A DNA stretch of 64,000 nucleotides, taken from contig CM073535.1 in the NCBI GenBank assembly GCA_037074615.1, positions 2,294,001 through 2,358,000 of the forward strand, given 5' to 3'. Shown in pieces: positions 23,601 to 35,601 of the stretch (positions within the stretch are counted from its first letter, which is position 1; every line of letters starts with the position of its first letter). The translations under genes and the position numbers were made by a program. Under the pieces are notes generated by a model. The model made no database searches, was not told where the DNA came from, and saw only the letters and a program-made list of their open reading frames with translations. The stretch is from Leucaena leucocephala (Eukaryota; Streptophyta; Magnoliopsida; Fabales; Fabaceae).

Positions 23601-24803
23601 TTTATTACATTTGATGATGTTTATTTCTTATATCATGCAGCAAGCACAGATGCTTCTGCATCCTCCTCCAATCAGGAAATGCATGACTCTACTACGGATT
23701 CCTCTGGTTTATCCTTGGTTCCTGAAGTTGGGCACTCAACTTTTGGAGCGTCTCCTGTGAATATTCCACCTGATCAGATGAGACTGATTGAGAACATTAA
23801 CGCACTTACTTCTGAGGTAGCATGTGATCCTGTAAAATTTTAGATTGTTATTGGTATATGCATTGCCCCCCCCCCTTCCCCACTTGTTTGATAATTAATC
23901 CTTTTTACCCTTCCTGCTTCCATGTGTCTGATCATACGTAGTTTTAGTGGCCACTAAAGTGCCCCTAATCGTAGTCACTTCTCAACATTTCCATGTGCAG
24001 TTGGCATTGGAGAAAGAAGAACTGCTGAAGGCTTTGGCATCTGAATCATCTGAGTGTTCTAGGATGAAGGTAGATTAGTTTACTACTTCCTCTAATTCTA
24101 AATATAAGACATATTTAACAAATGCATGGGGATCTATTTAAAGCATTAGTTTGAAAGTACTAAAAAGTTAGTGGAAGCACCATCCATACATTTTTTTTTG
24201 GGTTTTTTTGGAAAGGATATAAAATTAAATTGTATGGGGAAAGGAGAAAACAAAACAACAAAAAAGATGAGCAATAAACGAAAAACCAAAACCACACAAA
24301 TAAAAAATACGCACTCATTCTGTCAGAAATTTTGCAATTTAGTCTTAGGATACGCCCTGACAATAATATTTTGATTCATATATTAACCTCATCATCTGTA
24401 TTGTCTTATTATTAATGAAGGAGTTGAACAAGGAGCTGTCTCGAAAACTTGAGGTCCAGACGCAAAGATTGGAGTTTTTGACGGCTCAAAGCATGTCTAC
24501 TGACCATGCTCCAGCGAAACAACCAGACGTTCACACTACATATGGCAATGCCCCATATGCAGATGAGGGTGATGAGGTATGTTCAGTTTTCACTTTGATT
24601 TGGTGAACTTTAAAATTTTATAACATCATTTATATAACTTCATGTTATGTGTTGAAATTTTCCAAGGGGGTAGAATGCATTAAAGCAAAACGGAATTGAC
24701 ATTTCTCTATTTGTCCTCGTAGGTGGTGGAAAGGGTGTTAGGATGGATTATGAAGCTGTTTCCTGGTGGGCCAGCGAAACGAAGAACCAGCAAACTTAAT
24801 TGA
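17602..24803 (+). CDS. BLI: BLISTER (BLI), Polycomb-associated coiled-coil protein
   Basis: In Arabidopsis BLISTER binds the PRC2 methyltransferase CURLY LEAF and affects development, cold response and ER stress. Thirteen exons in consistent phase: 17602-17679, 18303-18972, 19149-19672, 20129-20248, 20825-20890, 21677-21787, 22251-22327, 22507-22574, 23390-23494, 23641-23816, 24001-24069, 24421-24576, 24723-24803. They encode 766 residues, close to the Arabidopsis length. The start MASAQVLPNSAASSRKQEHL and the junction into LDEFRKKKAAKKA match the BLI N-terminus. Exons 2-3 (about residues 27-425) are Ser/Asn-rich and low in order. Exons 4-12 encode a long coiled coil (HIEDLTQEKFSLHRALEASR, KLEKQLENAQAEIAS, ISSLEKDRHDLQSTINAL), the SMC-like region. 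It ends GWIMKLFPGGPAKRRTSKLN. No lesions seen. Confidence 0.94.
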
Positions 24804-26313
24804 TAGGTTTGTTGCAACTTTTCACTGTTGTCATCTCAGTCTACAACTTGGTATTGTGATATCAACGCACAGAACCAGTAAACTTTGATCCGGAGTCTGC
24901 ACCACCAAGATGCCTTTTTGTTTCTTGTTGCCTCCTCAATACACAGTGGAGGCCGTGATCTTGTATATTTTGATTGAAGCAATGCATTCTTGAAGGAAGT
25001 TGAGCATCTATATTTACAGAGATGCGTATTGATTGGTGAATCCAGTTGCATTTGTTTTGTGAAGATATGCAACAAAATCCGATCTCTGATTGAATTCCAA
25101 GTTTTGTTCGTCTAAATTGTGGGAATGTAGAAGAGAGAATGTATCCAAAAGCTTTGAGGGAAAAAACACAGATGTGAGAACATTTGTCAAATATGCAGGT
25201 GACATAATGTAAGGCATGGTATATAATAGAAACATGTGTTTTGTTGAACTTACCACTTCTATACCATCACTTGGATAAATTCGACGTTAATAAAATCATT
25301 TACGCGTCTGTTATTTGAGACAAGGAAAACGGTTCAACTGACCCGAGTTACTTTTAATTAAAAAGTCTAGTTCATTTAAGCACTTTTGTAATAAGACAAT
25401 TCTGCTTATTTTCAGGTTGACGTTAATATTGTTTTTTCACAAAAGAATATTGGTTTGTATAATTTTATATTGTTTCTAATACGTTCAAAATAGCCCGCTT
25501 GACAAACATGACCTTATTTGTCCTATTATTGACAATCTCTTTTCTACCTAATATCAAACTCAAAACAATTGATGATAAATAATAGGGTTAGAGTGTAAAT
25601 CTAGCAATAATTTTCTTGTGAACGTGCGCAAAAATATTATGGCTATCAATATGATCTAATATTTGTTATTTTTTTTACACTTAGTTAACAGTGTGGGCTT
25701 CACATAAATAATTAACCGATATTAATAGCTATGCTATTTTTTACATTTTTTTAATTTTCTATGGACACCTTTGCATCCAAAAAAATTATATGATGTTAGG
25801 TGCATATTTTTTAGAAATTCATAGGTAAATTTATACACTAACACTAAATAATATTACATTGAGTCCTTAATATAATAATATTTTAGGACTATAATTTAAC
25901 GCCAAAAATATCTTAATATTTGAATTCCGCTGTGCAATTCAATTGTCAATTACTCAGTCACTGTCTTTTATGTTAATAACGACTCTTAAGCATATAATAA
26001 CGTCTGCTCTACGTTTAAGAAAGAGCATAACAAAGAACGTGCCTACTATGAATAAATTTAAGAAATATTAATATTTAAAAAACGATTGTGTGTGACACGC
26101 GTGTCCATGATGCGCAATAGGTGAGGTGGCATCAAAAATAGTACACGTGGAGACAAGAAAACGACTGAGATTGTGCCACGTAGGTGTGAAATCCCAGCCC
26201 AGAGATTGGTAAATAGGTGACTGAAGCCTCAGAGATATTTATTGCCTGTGGAATGAATCCTGATGGGCACCAAGCGAGTCGTGTAGTTTCAGTGTTGAGG
26301 TAGCTTCGTTGTC
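24804..26313. other. Intergenic region between BLI and HCAR
   Basis: Contains the BLI 3' UTR (to about 25260 by composition) and about 850 bp of AT-rich DNA, then the HCAR promoter. No open frame resembles a known protein on either strand, and no repeat structure was found. Confidence 0.5.
26144..26182. promoter_or_regulatory. G-box (CACGTG) and second ACGT element upstream of HCAR
   Basis: A perfect palindromic G-box CACGTG at 26144-26149 (in ACACGTGG) and GCCACGTAGG with an ACGT core at 26176-26185 lie 130-170 bp before the HCAR start codon. Such pairs bind bZIP and bHLH factors (ABF, PIF types) that are known to drive chlorophyll breakdown genes during senescence and ABA signalling. The sites are seen; the regulation is inferred. 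Confidence 0.55.
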
Positions 26314-29300
26314 ATGTCTGCCTTCATTGGCAAACGCTCCTCTCTCCCACTCTCCCTTTCCATCATTTCTTCTTCATCTTCCAAAGGTACCATCTTTCTC
26401 TGCATCTTCGCTTCCTTTGCTTTTTCTTTCATTTGATCATTCTTACCTTTTTGGTTAGCAGAACCCAACTCCAGCTCTCCTAATTCTGTGAATTTGAGAG
26501 AGGACTGGAGAAAGAGGGCTAGGCCTATCCCACCCGGAGGCACCTACCCTGCCAAAGACCATTGCAGGTATCTTTTATCTATTTCTCCTCCAACTTACCA
26601 TGTTTCCTCTTCCAAAATTCTGTTTTTATTTTTTTTAAGAAAAAAAAGTTCTTTCTACTTTGTCAGCATTTTCTCTATAAAGTTGAATTTTTATCATCTG
26701 ATTAGTTCTTCTTCATTTTGGAACAGTCGATGCGGGCTGTGTGATACATATTATATTGCCCATGTCAAGGAGGCCTGTGCTTTCTTGGGAGATGGAATGT
26801 CTAGAATTGAAGTAAGTTCGTTTCTTCTATTGCCTTCTGTTGTGGTATTCAAATCTTAATATTTTCAACTTAATACTACTAGTATATACTTATTCTGAAG
26901 AAATTTCATAATCACCTTTATCCTTCAAGGCTCCGTTGGAAAATGTAAATGAAAAATAGACATGAAAGTTATAACCAAATAATATGAAGTGTTTTGCTTT
27001 TGAAATACCTATTCTAGATTTTCTCCAAATTAATCAATTGGGATATTTGAAAATTTGAAAGATGGATTTGAAATCATATCCAATTTAAGCAATGCTTGAT
27101 TGTATCTCTGCTCTGTTCCAATCTTGAAAACTTGAAGTGAATATAACTGCAAACTATTCTTGCATTGATGTTCAATAATTGTTTCCTGTTTCAGAGATTG
27201 GAACCCGTAGTTCATGGTAGAGGGAGGAAAACAGATACATTAGAGGAGACCTACTTTGGTGTACATGAGGAACTATTATATGCTCGAAAACTTAAGCCTG
27301 TGGAAGGTAATTTTCCTGTCTGCAAATGTAAAATCTGTTACTGCTCTTTTGTTAGCTGTATTCATTTGTCATTCTTTTCTAAGTCAATCTGTGAGGATCT
27401 GTGGATACGGTATCAAATATCAGTGAGAGTGAAGGAGTCAAAACTGTATCGTGAGAGTAAAGAGTCACAACTTTCTGCTTCAAATGTATACGTTATCTTT
27501 AAAATTTGCAAAGGCCAATACGCCTTGAGATGATGAATTTCACTTCCCAAAACCGCTTCTCTGTTAATAGGAGCTCAGCGGACTGGGATAGTAACTGCCA
27601 TTGCTATGGAAATGCTTAAATCAGGCATGGTTGAAGCTGTCATTTGTGTTCAGAGGTAGTGCAAAGAATTTTAGATTTAAAAGGAAGAGCGGATCTGAAT
27701 GTATTTAGTATTAAAGTTAACTTTATTTATTTACTCTGTTAATAACTCTTATTTAATTTTAAATATCATAGTGACCCTGAGGACAGATTATCTCCAAGGT
27801 CTGTGTTAGCAAGGTTTGCATCTAGCTATTTCATCATTAGAATAGTCTATGATGATCTGTCTTACTAGTAATACTCACTTTATTTTTCACACCTACAATA
27901 CTGTCAAGCTTCCATATTTACCCCCAAAATTTCTTCCAGGACACCTGATGAAGTTTTAGCAGCTAAAGGTGTGAAGCCAACATTATCTCCCAACCTAAAT
28001 ACCCTCGCCCTTGTTGAGGTGTGTAAAATTACTGTCTGTGTGTGTAACAGAAATTTCTTCTCACAATCTTGGATAAAAATTCTGCTCATATTTTGTAATT
28101 TTATATTGAAAATTTGAAGTCAGTTGCTTATATTAGAAAGGATTTGATTGATCATGGTAATTCATTGCATGACAATCATGTTTAGGAATTTGAAATGCCT
28201 TGATAATATATCGTGTGAAAAACGTTAGATAAATATTAGAATCAAGTGTCCTATTTTTTCACTTTTCTACATCAGTCAAAATTTTAGAATTTGGGTGATG
28301 AAGCTATGCAAATATATTGATCAATATGAGATTTTTTAGGATTGTTCCTAACATTTTTTGGCATTCTGTGGGAAAGTCAAGTTTGGAATTTCATGTCCTT
28401 TTATTCCACCTCCATGCTGGGGGAGAATTGGAAAGACCGTCTTTCTAGTGCTCTTGATATTTTGACAATTGCATCAATTTGTGTATGTCCTTAATTTCCG
28501 CTTTCAAGATATCTTTTAGTTGCCGTTATACTCACTATGTGTCTTAAGTTTCGTAATGACAGGCTATAGGTGTCAAGCGTCTTCTTTTTTGTGGTGTAGG
28601 TTGCCAGGTGCAAGGTATCACTTGTATAATGTTCTGTACATTTTTAATTTCAGTCCTTTGCTTCATTGACTTTGTGCTATTGTAATGCAGAATAATTTCT
28701 TCAATTTCAGCATTAAGAGCTGTCGAGCAACACCTGAATTTGGAGAAGCTCTATGTTTTAGGCACTAATTGTGGTAAGCGAAAGATAATGTATTCAGCTA
28801 AGTCTTTTTCTTTTTATCAAGCTAGTCTTTAGTTATAAATAGTTATACAAGAAATTAACTGCTATTTTACTCTTGTGCATAAATCACTGGTAATCCTTGA
28901 TGAATTTGGCGTAATATTATCTTTTTACTTCACAGTGGTCAATGGAACTAGGGAAGGACTGGATAAGTTTCTAAAGGCTGCAAGTGACACTCCGGAAACA
29001 GTTCTTCATTATGAGTTCAGGCAAGATTGCAAGTTTTTTTTTTTTCTTTTTTTACTTATAAATCATCTATACTAGCATAAGTATAACTGCCACATCGATT
29101 TTTGGCCTAGCATAGATCGTGTCTGAATGTTCAATTTATGTAGCATAGATTGTGTCCAAATTCTCATTCCAAACGTCTCATTTCTATTCAAAGTGAGAAA
29201 CAAACTCTGTTGTTCCTCATATGATAGTGTGATGCCAATTTGATTATTTTAGTCTGTTGCTTAAAAATGCAATACAAGCTTTAATAAGCCACTTTTCGAT

Positions 29301-31629
29301 GTCTATATTAATATTTGTTTGTGTAGTATGCCACCCGGTAGTTCTCTCTTTACAAAATTGAAGCTTGTTAAATTCTTCAAGTCTTTACGTATTGCCAAGT
29401 TGATTATTACTTTGCCATTATACATTCACAATTTTATGACCAGGTTCACTTGAAGCACTTGGGTGGTCATATTGAAGAGGTTAGAGGGCTCCCTTAATTT
29501 CATTATGTCCTTGGGTTTAACAAGAAAACGGCTTCATCCAATTTCAGTTTTTAACTAAAACAGGTTCCTTATTTCTGTCTACCAGCAAATGAGCTGGTTG
29601 ATGTTATTGCCCCCTCATGCTACAGGTAAAATGTTTATCACATGATGATTATAGATAATGCTCATAATTTGACTGGCAGGCTGTAGCAGCATTCTAGAAT
29701 TATTAGATTTTACGGTAGTTCTTCTTTCCCCAAATTATATTGTATTCTAACGTTTCAGAATCTTCTTGTTTGTTACAGCTGTTTTGACTATACAAATGCC
29801 TTAGAGTAAGTTCGTATGTGCATGTCAAACTTTTAATTTTATTAAGAATTTCATTTCACTCTACCTCGTTCAAAATGTTTCGTAATGAAGTTAATAAATT
29901 CACCTTCTATGATTCTTAAGTTTCTGAATGCTGACATGACCTTTGTATCATACAAATTTAATGTAAGTACATAATTGCACTTTATAAAAGGGTGCATTAG
30001 AAGCGGTTTTAATCTTTGTGTTGTTTAACTATTCATATGCTTCTTTCCTTTTGGGGATGCCTTATAAACCATGGTTTTCATGATATTTGCAATACCAACT
30101 AGGTCTTGTTCTTTTGTTATAACTGAATTTCCTAGCTTGACATTGTTTAATATTCTTTCTGTGGAGTAGTTTTTCTTTGCTAATAAGAAGTCTGAGTTGC
30201 TAGTTCCTCTCCATTTTCTTTGCATCCCTGTAATATTGTGTTTGCCTCAAATTCCTGTCTTTATTACCTGATCTTTTCAGCGTGAAGATAAATAAATAAA
30301 TAAATAAATTTCAGGACTTAGTGGTTGGATACATGAGCGTGCCCAAATATTCTGGAGTCAGCATGACACAACATCCTCAGTATGTCACTGTCAGGTAATG
30401 TCGCTTGACATGCTAAAGTGTTTGGATATATGGTTGTTCCAATGTATTATTGATCTGTTAAGATAAGATGTTAATATCTCTTCTATTTTTTGGTCTATAT
30501 ACTTAAAGAAAGGAAAGAGGAAAGGGAAGGAGAGGGAAAGGAAAGAAGTGAACTTCTGCAAGTAACTTACAAAGAGGAAAACCCCATAATGGGGAACTGA
30601 ACTATGGAGGGGATTCCCTTCTCTAAAATATGTCATGAAGGAAACCTAAAACTCTCTCATTTCCTTCTCTTTCTCCCATCTACCCTCATCCAAACAAGTT
30701 AACAGTTGTCATGAACGGGTATGATATTAACAAATCACATGCTGGGAGGGTCACTGTTTTGTAAGAAGTGATTCCATTGTTTCAATCTTGAAATGACAGG
30801 AATGAGCGTGTAAGAGAAATGCTGAATCTGGTCAAGCAGTATTTGGAGATTAAGCCAACAACTAGTGGTGTAAATTATCAGCTCTGTCCCATTTAATCTT
30901 GTAAAATATTGCTTCATCAAAAGGTTTGATTTTTTGCCTTCTCTTCAGGGGGATCGGCGACCATTTGTTATGGAGACTGTTAAGGCTGATGATAATGCTA
31001 AGCTAGGTAAGCTTAGTGAAGTCTCTGGGCTTAGCATATGGCCCCTTTTTGAGGGCATGGTGGGCTTCATGCAGAATAGTGTTGTGCTGTGTTAACATTG
31101 TCTGTTCTTCTCTAAAGATCAGATTTTTTTATTGTTCTTTTGGGAAATGATGATACCAATTTTGTTACCTGAGAACATCTCTGCTCCTTAGAAGTTCCTA
31201 TTTTGTTCAGGGAAAGGTCCTGCTCAGCCAGCCCCAAAATTTATTGGAAACTTGATAGCTTTTATACTAAACCTGGTAAAATATTTTCCCATGATTTATC
31301 CATTGAAACGTACAAAGAACATGATAATATTTTGACCCCTCACTTGCATTTCAGATTGGTCCAAAAGGTCTTGAATTTGGACGTTATTCACTTGATTATC
31401 ACACCATCCGCAACTATTTGTACGTAAATCGTGCTTGGGGAAAAGAAAGGTATGGTAAAGGTAATGTTTCCGACCTACAAGGATTCACGAACTGTATTTT
31501 GTATTCTGCTCATGGTAGTTGAAAATTAATGCTTGCAGAGCTCATAGGCACATGCCTGCATATGCTAAGAAACTTGTGGATCTGTACAACCAAAATGGTC
31601 AAATCAATGAGATGTTTTCCAACAAGTGA
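26314..31629 (+). CDS. HCAR: 7-hydroxymethyl chlorophyll a reductase (HCAR), two damaged donors
   Basis: Plastid iron-sulfur flavoenzyme that reduces 7-hydroxymethyl chlorophyll a to chlorophyll a, the second half of chlorophyll b to a conversion. Nineteen exons: 26314-26386, 26462-26567, 26727-26811, 27195-27306, 27571-27655, 27772-27813, 27940-28018, 28563-28614, 28711-28773, 28936-29033, 29444-29479, 29564-29625, 29779-29806, 30315-30394, 30800-30869, 30949-31006, 31211-31275, 31355-31449, 31539-31629; 459 residues against about 462 in Arabidopsis. The Ser-rich start fits a transit peptide. KDHCSRCGLCDTYYIAHVKE carries clustered cysteines for iron-sulfur binding; the FrhB-type domain follows (TLSPNLNT, LLFCGVGCQVQ, VIAPSCYSCFDYTNAL). 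Donors after 29033 (AAG|TTTT) and 29806 (GAG|TAAG) each lack the G of GT in the required phase; using the nearest GT breaks the frame. Otherwise intact. Confidence 0.93.
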
Positions 31630-31756
31630 CTATAGTTTGATTATCATACAAGCATTTATAGCTCAGGTGAATTCCAAGTATGAAATGAGTCTTTTCCGCG
31701 TTGTTCTGAAAAACCACATTGCATGATTATAAATCATTAGTTTTTGCATCTGTAGA

Positions 31757-31886
31757 TTAAAAACCACTATACAAGGGCCCTAGAGTGTGCATATGTTGAA
31801 TATATACAGCGACCGGTTAAGGTTCCAAGCTTATCAAAGATTGTGCCTTGTTTGGATGGTCTGATGGTTCCTGATCCAAAGAGAAA
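31757..31886 (+). other. Possible orphan exon downstream of HCAR
   Basis: A 130-bp open stretch between an acceptor-like CATCTGTAG and a strong donor (AAA|GTGAGT). In the open frame it reads IKNHYTRALECAYVEYIQRP then VKVPSLSKIVPCLDGLMVP and DPKRK. I do not recognise the protein. It begins 127 bp past the HCAR stop and may be an alternative 3' exon, a UTR exon or a relic of another gene. The opposite strand is also open, so coding status is uncertain. Confidence 0.25.
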
Positions 31887-33252
31887 GTGAGTATTGGGTT
31901 GATCATTATGTATCTGCATGAGTCATGACACGAGAGCCATTTATAACGGCTGACATGGAAGCTAGGATATCATTGGCAATAGTTTGCAAACATTATTTTA
32001 CTGGTTTGGAAAGCTCGAGGAGAAAACCCATGTTGTATTGTCCTGATTGTAAGAACTCTGAAGACTTGAGAACAAGATAATTGATTTTCTCCTGTTAGGG
32101 TTTGTCTTGTCTTAATGAAATATGGAATGAGATTATGTTATGGCCACAAAGTATGAGATTAAGTGTTACACCAGATGTACAAGATTCTGATTTGGTTATA
32201 CCGTTATAGAAACTCTGGCCTTTCTAATCTTATGGGTTAATTTTTTTTGTTGTCGTTATAGTTTATATTAGTAAGCTTATGGACCATGTGCTTTAGAAAA
32301 GTCAAACTTTGTTCAATACACCGGCATTTTATCCTTAACTGCCGTTTATCATACTGCTGACGCTTTCTTTTTGACCAAACGTCAAATCAAACGATTCATA
32401 TGTTGGTCTGAAACACGATACATGTTACTTGGACATAACACGCGTAACATGGGCTGCAGGAAAAACCATGTTCATGATGATATACGTTAAAGCTAAATCT
32501 GCACCAAAACCTGTAAAATATGAATATTGTTGATACTCCACACCACCCAATACACAAGGAGCTGAGAATATGAAAGAGACAAAGTGCAAGACATGATATG
32601 ACGCAAGCACTGTGATACAAATAAATTATCCATACAATGCCAGAGATTCAGAAGACCACTCAAATCAGTAATCAGACACAAATGAGTGATTCATAACAGA
32701 CGATGTAAACTAAAGTTCTCAATTGTGCGGTGAAGTTCTGTGGTGCTGCTAACATTTGTCTTTTGTGTGAATAAAAGGGATAGTACATTAACTATGATGG
32801 AGACTAATTTATGATGGAGACTAATTTACGTAACGTTGGATGTTAAATTTCATTACGTCAATGGGTATCTAAATGAGTTGATTTTTTTACATCAATAATT
32901 AAGTTTTTAGACAGAATTTCTCATCCTATATTTTGTATAGTTTATGAATAATAGATTCTATAATTTTTTATAGATAAATTATTATAAAGAGTATAAGATA
33001 AATAAGAAAAAAGAGACATAAATATGATAATTTTATAAAGTTAAAATAGTTATTTTTTATGTTTAATATTAAAAAATTATTTTAAAAGCTGGTATATATT
33101 ATTTATACAAAATTATGGTTTATAATAATTCAAACTATAATTTTATCTAAAAATAGTTTTATCACTAATATTAGTGTTTAGGTACTAGTTTTGGTTTAAA
33201 AATACTTTTTTTTTTCTAAATACACACTTAAATACACATCAATCTATTGGCA

Positions 33253-33513
33253 CTAAAGCCAGTAGTAGGGCTCAACAACTTGGTTACTCATCAAACCCTC
33301 AACAGAATTAAGTATGAGGGAGAAGGTGGAACGAACTGAATTATGAGGGAGAGAACAAGAAGGAACGGGCATATAAGGTGAGGTGGCTGCCCCATGTGTT
33401 TTGCTTTCTTGGTAACTGTGATGTCTGCTGAATGCTGATTTTTGAGAGAACCTGGGAACACTCTTGTGTGAATCCACGACTCTATAATTGTGATTCATAT
33501 TGTAGCCTGCCAT
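33253..33513 (-). CDS. Hypothetical small protein, 86 residues
   Basis: An ATG-started frame on the minus strand, MAGYNMNHNYRVVDSHKSVP onward, rich in Ser, His and Pro, ending VEPYYWL before a stop. I recognise no family, signal peptide or membrane segment. In favour: a TATA-like CATATATATAGAGAG about 115-130 bp upstream of the ATG on the same strand, followed by GA-rich leader sequence. The frame is not disrupted and its composition differs from the AT-rich surroundings. Against: short length and no homology I can name. It could also be the first exon of something longer. Confidence 0.35.
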   Translation of the reverse strand: MAGYNMNHNYRVVDSHKSVPRFSQKSAFSRHHSYQESKTHGAATSPYMPVPSCSLPHNSVRSTFSLILNSVEGLMSNQVVEPYYWL

Positions 33514-34628
33514 TAATGTCCATATCTAGCTGCCAATATCTGCAAACACTGAACCTTTGCCCTCTATGCTGCTTCAGATTCAGATCGACCACTATTTCCT
33601 TCCTTTATTTCTTCCTCTCTCTCTCTATATATATGGCAGGCTCAATCTGGGCCATAGATGTTATATATTTTAATATCTCAGACTGCATGCATGAGGACTC
33701 ATATGGCTTGTCTTTTATATTTTTCTTCTTTTTCCGATATGTATTTTAGATTGTTCAATCTATTGCCAACACTGATGATGATGATCTCTTTTCCACCATA
33801 TCTTTAGAAAAGCCAGTTCTCATGTTAAGGGCCTAGCTCACTGTATATAGCTATAACACCAACATAGAGTTTCAGATTGTTCCAATTATTTGTTGGCTGA
33901 CATGTGCAAGGGAGATGATGATGGAATTGCACCGGGGCATAGTTTTTTTTTTTTAATTAGGTTCAGTTGATGTTCAATTGGCTTGCTTTCTTCTTAATTG
34001 ATAGTTATTAATTACTGACATGCTTTATAATTAAGACCATAATATACCTAACGTTACAAATAGAACGAACGGAAGGGGTACGTTTTTTATGAAGGAGAAA
34101 ACATATCGAAACGTAAAAGAAGGCCATGCAACTGTTTTCGGCTTTTGGACCCAAAATAATGAATAATGGTGAAATATTATATTTTTGGTAAAGAATTATA
34201 ACAACAAAGTTCGAGAAGAAATGAAAAATAGAAGCAAATATGTTGCAAGGGTAGGATAAGTGTAGGCTCCGAGTTCCGATGATGCACAAGTTCCCCTGAA
34301 ATTTTCAGGTTGCATTTAGTCAAACGACATACTCCTACCTCTATTACACGAGTAGATGTGATCTGGGAAGAGCTTAGATTATATTTCTCAAAACCTTTTG
34401 AAAATAATACTTTCTAATCTTTAGCTTTAATAAAAAAATATTAAATAAATTAATTATAATTAATATAAAAATTAATTGATTAATTTAAATAAATTAATAA
34501 ATATATAGTTACGACGATATTTAAGATTGAGTTGTTAAACAATAATACAAATGAGGCACTTGTTATAATTATTGGGAAAATAATAATATTAAGTCCAAAA
34601 TTATTATGGTTGGGAGATGATAGGATTA

Positions 34629-34811
34629 TCAAGATGTTCCATTGTTGTAGGTCAAAGCATCATAGGCTCTGAGGCATCTATGCATGGCTAAGCAACATAC
34701 ATGTTCAATGCTTATTGGGCATTCATCACCGATACAAGCCCACGATCCCCACTTTTTCGCTACTACGTGCCTCACGCCCTTGACATTCTCTCTGCGTTGA
34801 CCAACTATCAC
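34629..34811 (-). pseudogene. Possible relic of an AP2/ERF DNA-binding domain
   Basis: The minus strand stays open for about 60 codons and shows scattered AP2 signature residues in the right order: KGVRHVVAKKWGSW (compare RGVRQRxWGSW of ERF factors), then after a stretch of the right length LRAYDALTYNNG (compare ARAYDxAAxxxNG). The middle beta-strand motif (RxWLGTF) is not recognisable, there is no ATG, and no further ERF sequence follows. The stretch is GC-richer than its neighbours. A decayed ERF fragment is my best reading, but chance similarity is possible. Confidence 0.3.
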
Positions 34812-35565
34812 AACAAATCTTATTTAACTCAAATTCTTCTGCTTTAGTTTAGTTTAGTTTGACTTTTGGCCCCAAGATTTTTTTTTTAAAAAAAAAACTT
34901 TTGGTTTGATTCAATTTCGTTATCGTATAATAACCATTATTCATATCTCACCCATTTTATTTGAAATTAATTACTAAATAAAAGGAATATTGTGGGCTGA
35001 AAAGAGAAATTATATATAAAAGCAATAGTTTTACAATTGTTTGCCAAGGGTTGCAATAAAGGCGTTCTAACAGGGAGCTCACAAATGAAAATGACACTAC
35101 CTCATACCAATCACCACCTAAAGCTTACATGATATGAATCATACGTTCATATTTAATATGAAAAATCCAAATTTAATTTTTTCCTTATCTTCAATTTTTT
35201 TAAAAAAAGTCATTTGAATGAGTATATAATCTAAAATTAAAAATAATATTTTAATTATTATTTTTTTAAAAATAATTTTTATTTTAAATTGTTATTTGAG
35301 AAAAATTAAATTTAGAACATTTTTTTATTTCTCCTCCGTGTCATCTTCCAGACACAACAACGCCCTTCATAATTACCCTTTCAAACGACTATCTTACTGT
35401 TGCATATCCAAGTCTCAAATCCAAGAATCTTACTTAAAAATTTTGGAATATTCATATCATATCTAAACTGTCCAAATCAAATTAGCTTTAGTGCTCATCC
35501 CAAACTGGTTACATGTCATATTTTTTTAACTTGGGGAGTGTCTTCACATCCTAGACATTACTCGG

Positions 35566-35568
<3 letters not shown>

Positions 35569-35596
<28 letters not shown>
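35569..35596. repeat. (AT)14 microsatellite
   Basis: Perfect dinucleotide run followed by GCGG and a short (GT)n tract; 330 bp beyond the 3' end of the YUCCA gene. Likely length-variable. Confidence 0.95.

Positions 35597-35601
<5 letters not shown>

Noticed and set aside
24070..24420. MITE-like start (CTACTTCCTCTAATTCTAAATATAAGAC) pattern in BLI intron 11
   Set aside because: The edge resembles the terminal sequence of some plant MITEs, but no inverted partner or target duplication was found in the intron.
30480..30680. Purine-rich then pyrimidine-rich segment in an HCAR intron
   Set aside because: Could be a foldback element (AAGGAAAGAGG against CCTTCTCTTTC), but ends and duplication could not be defined.
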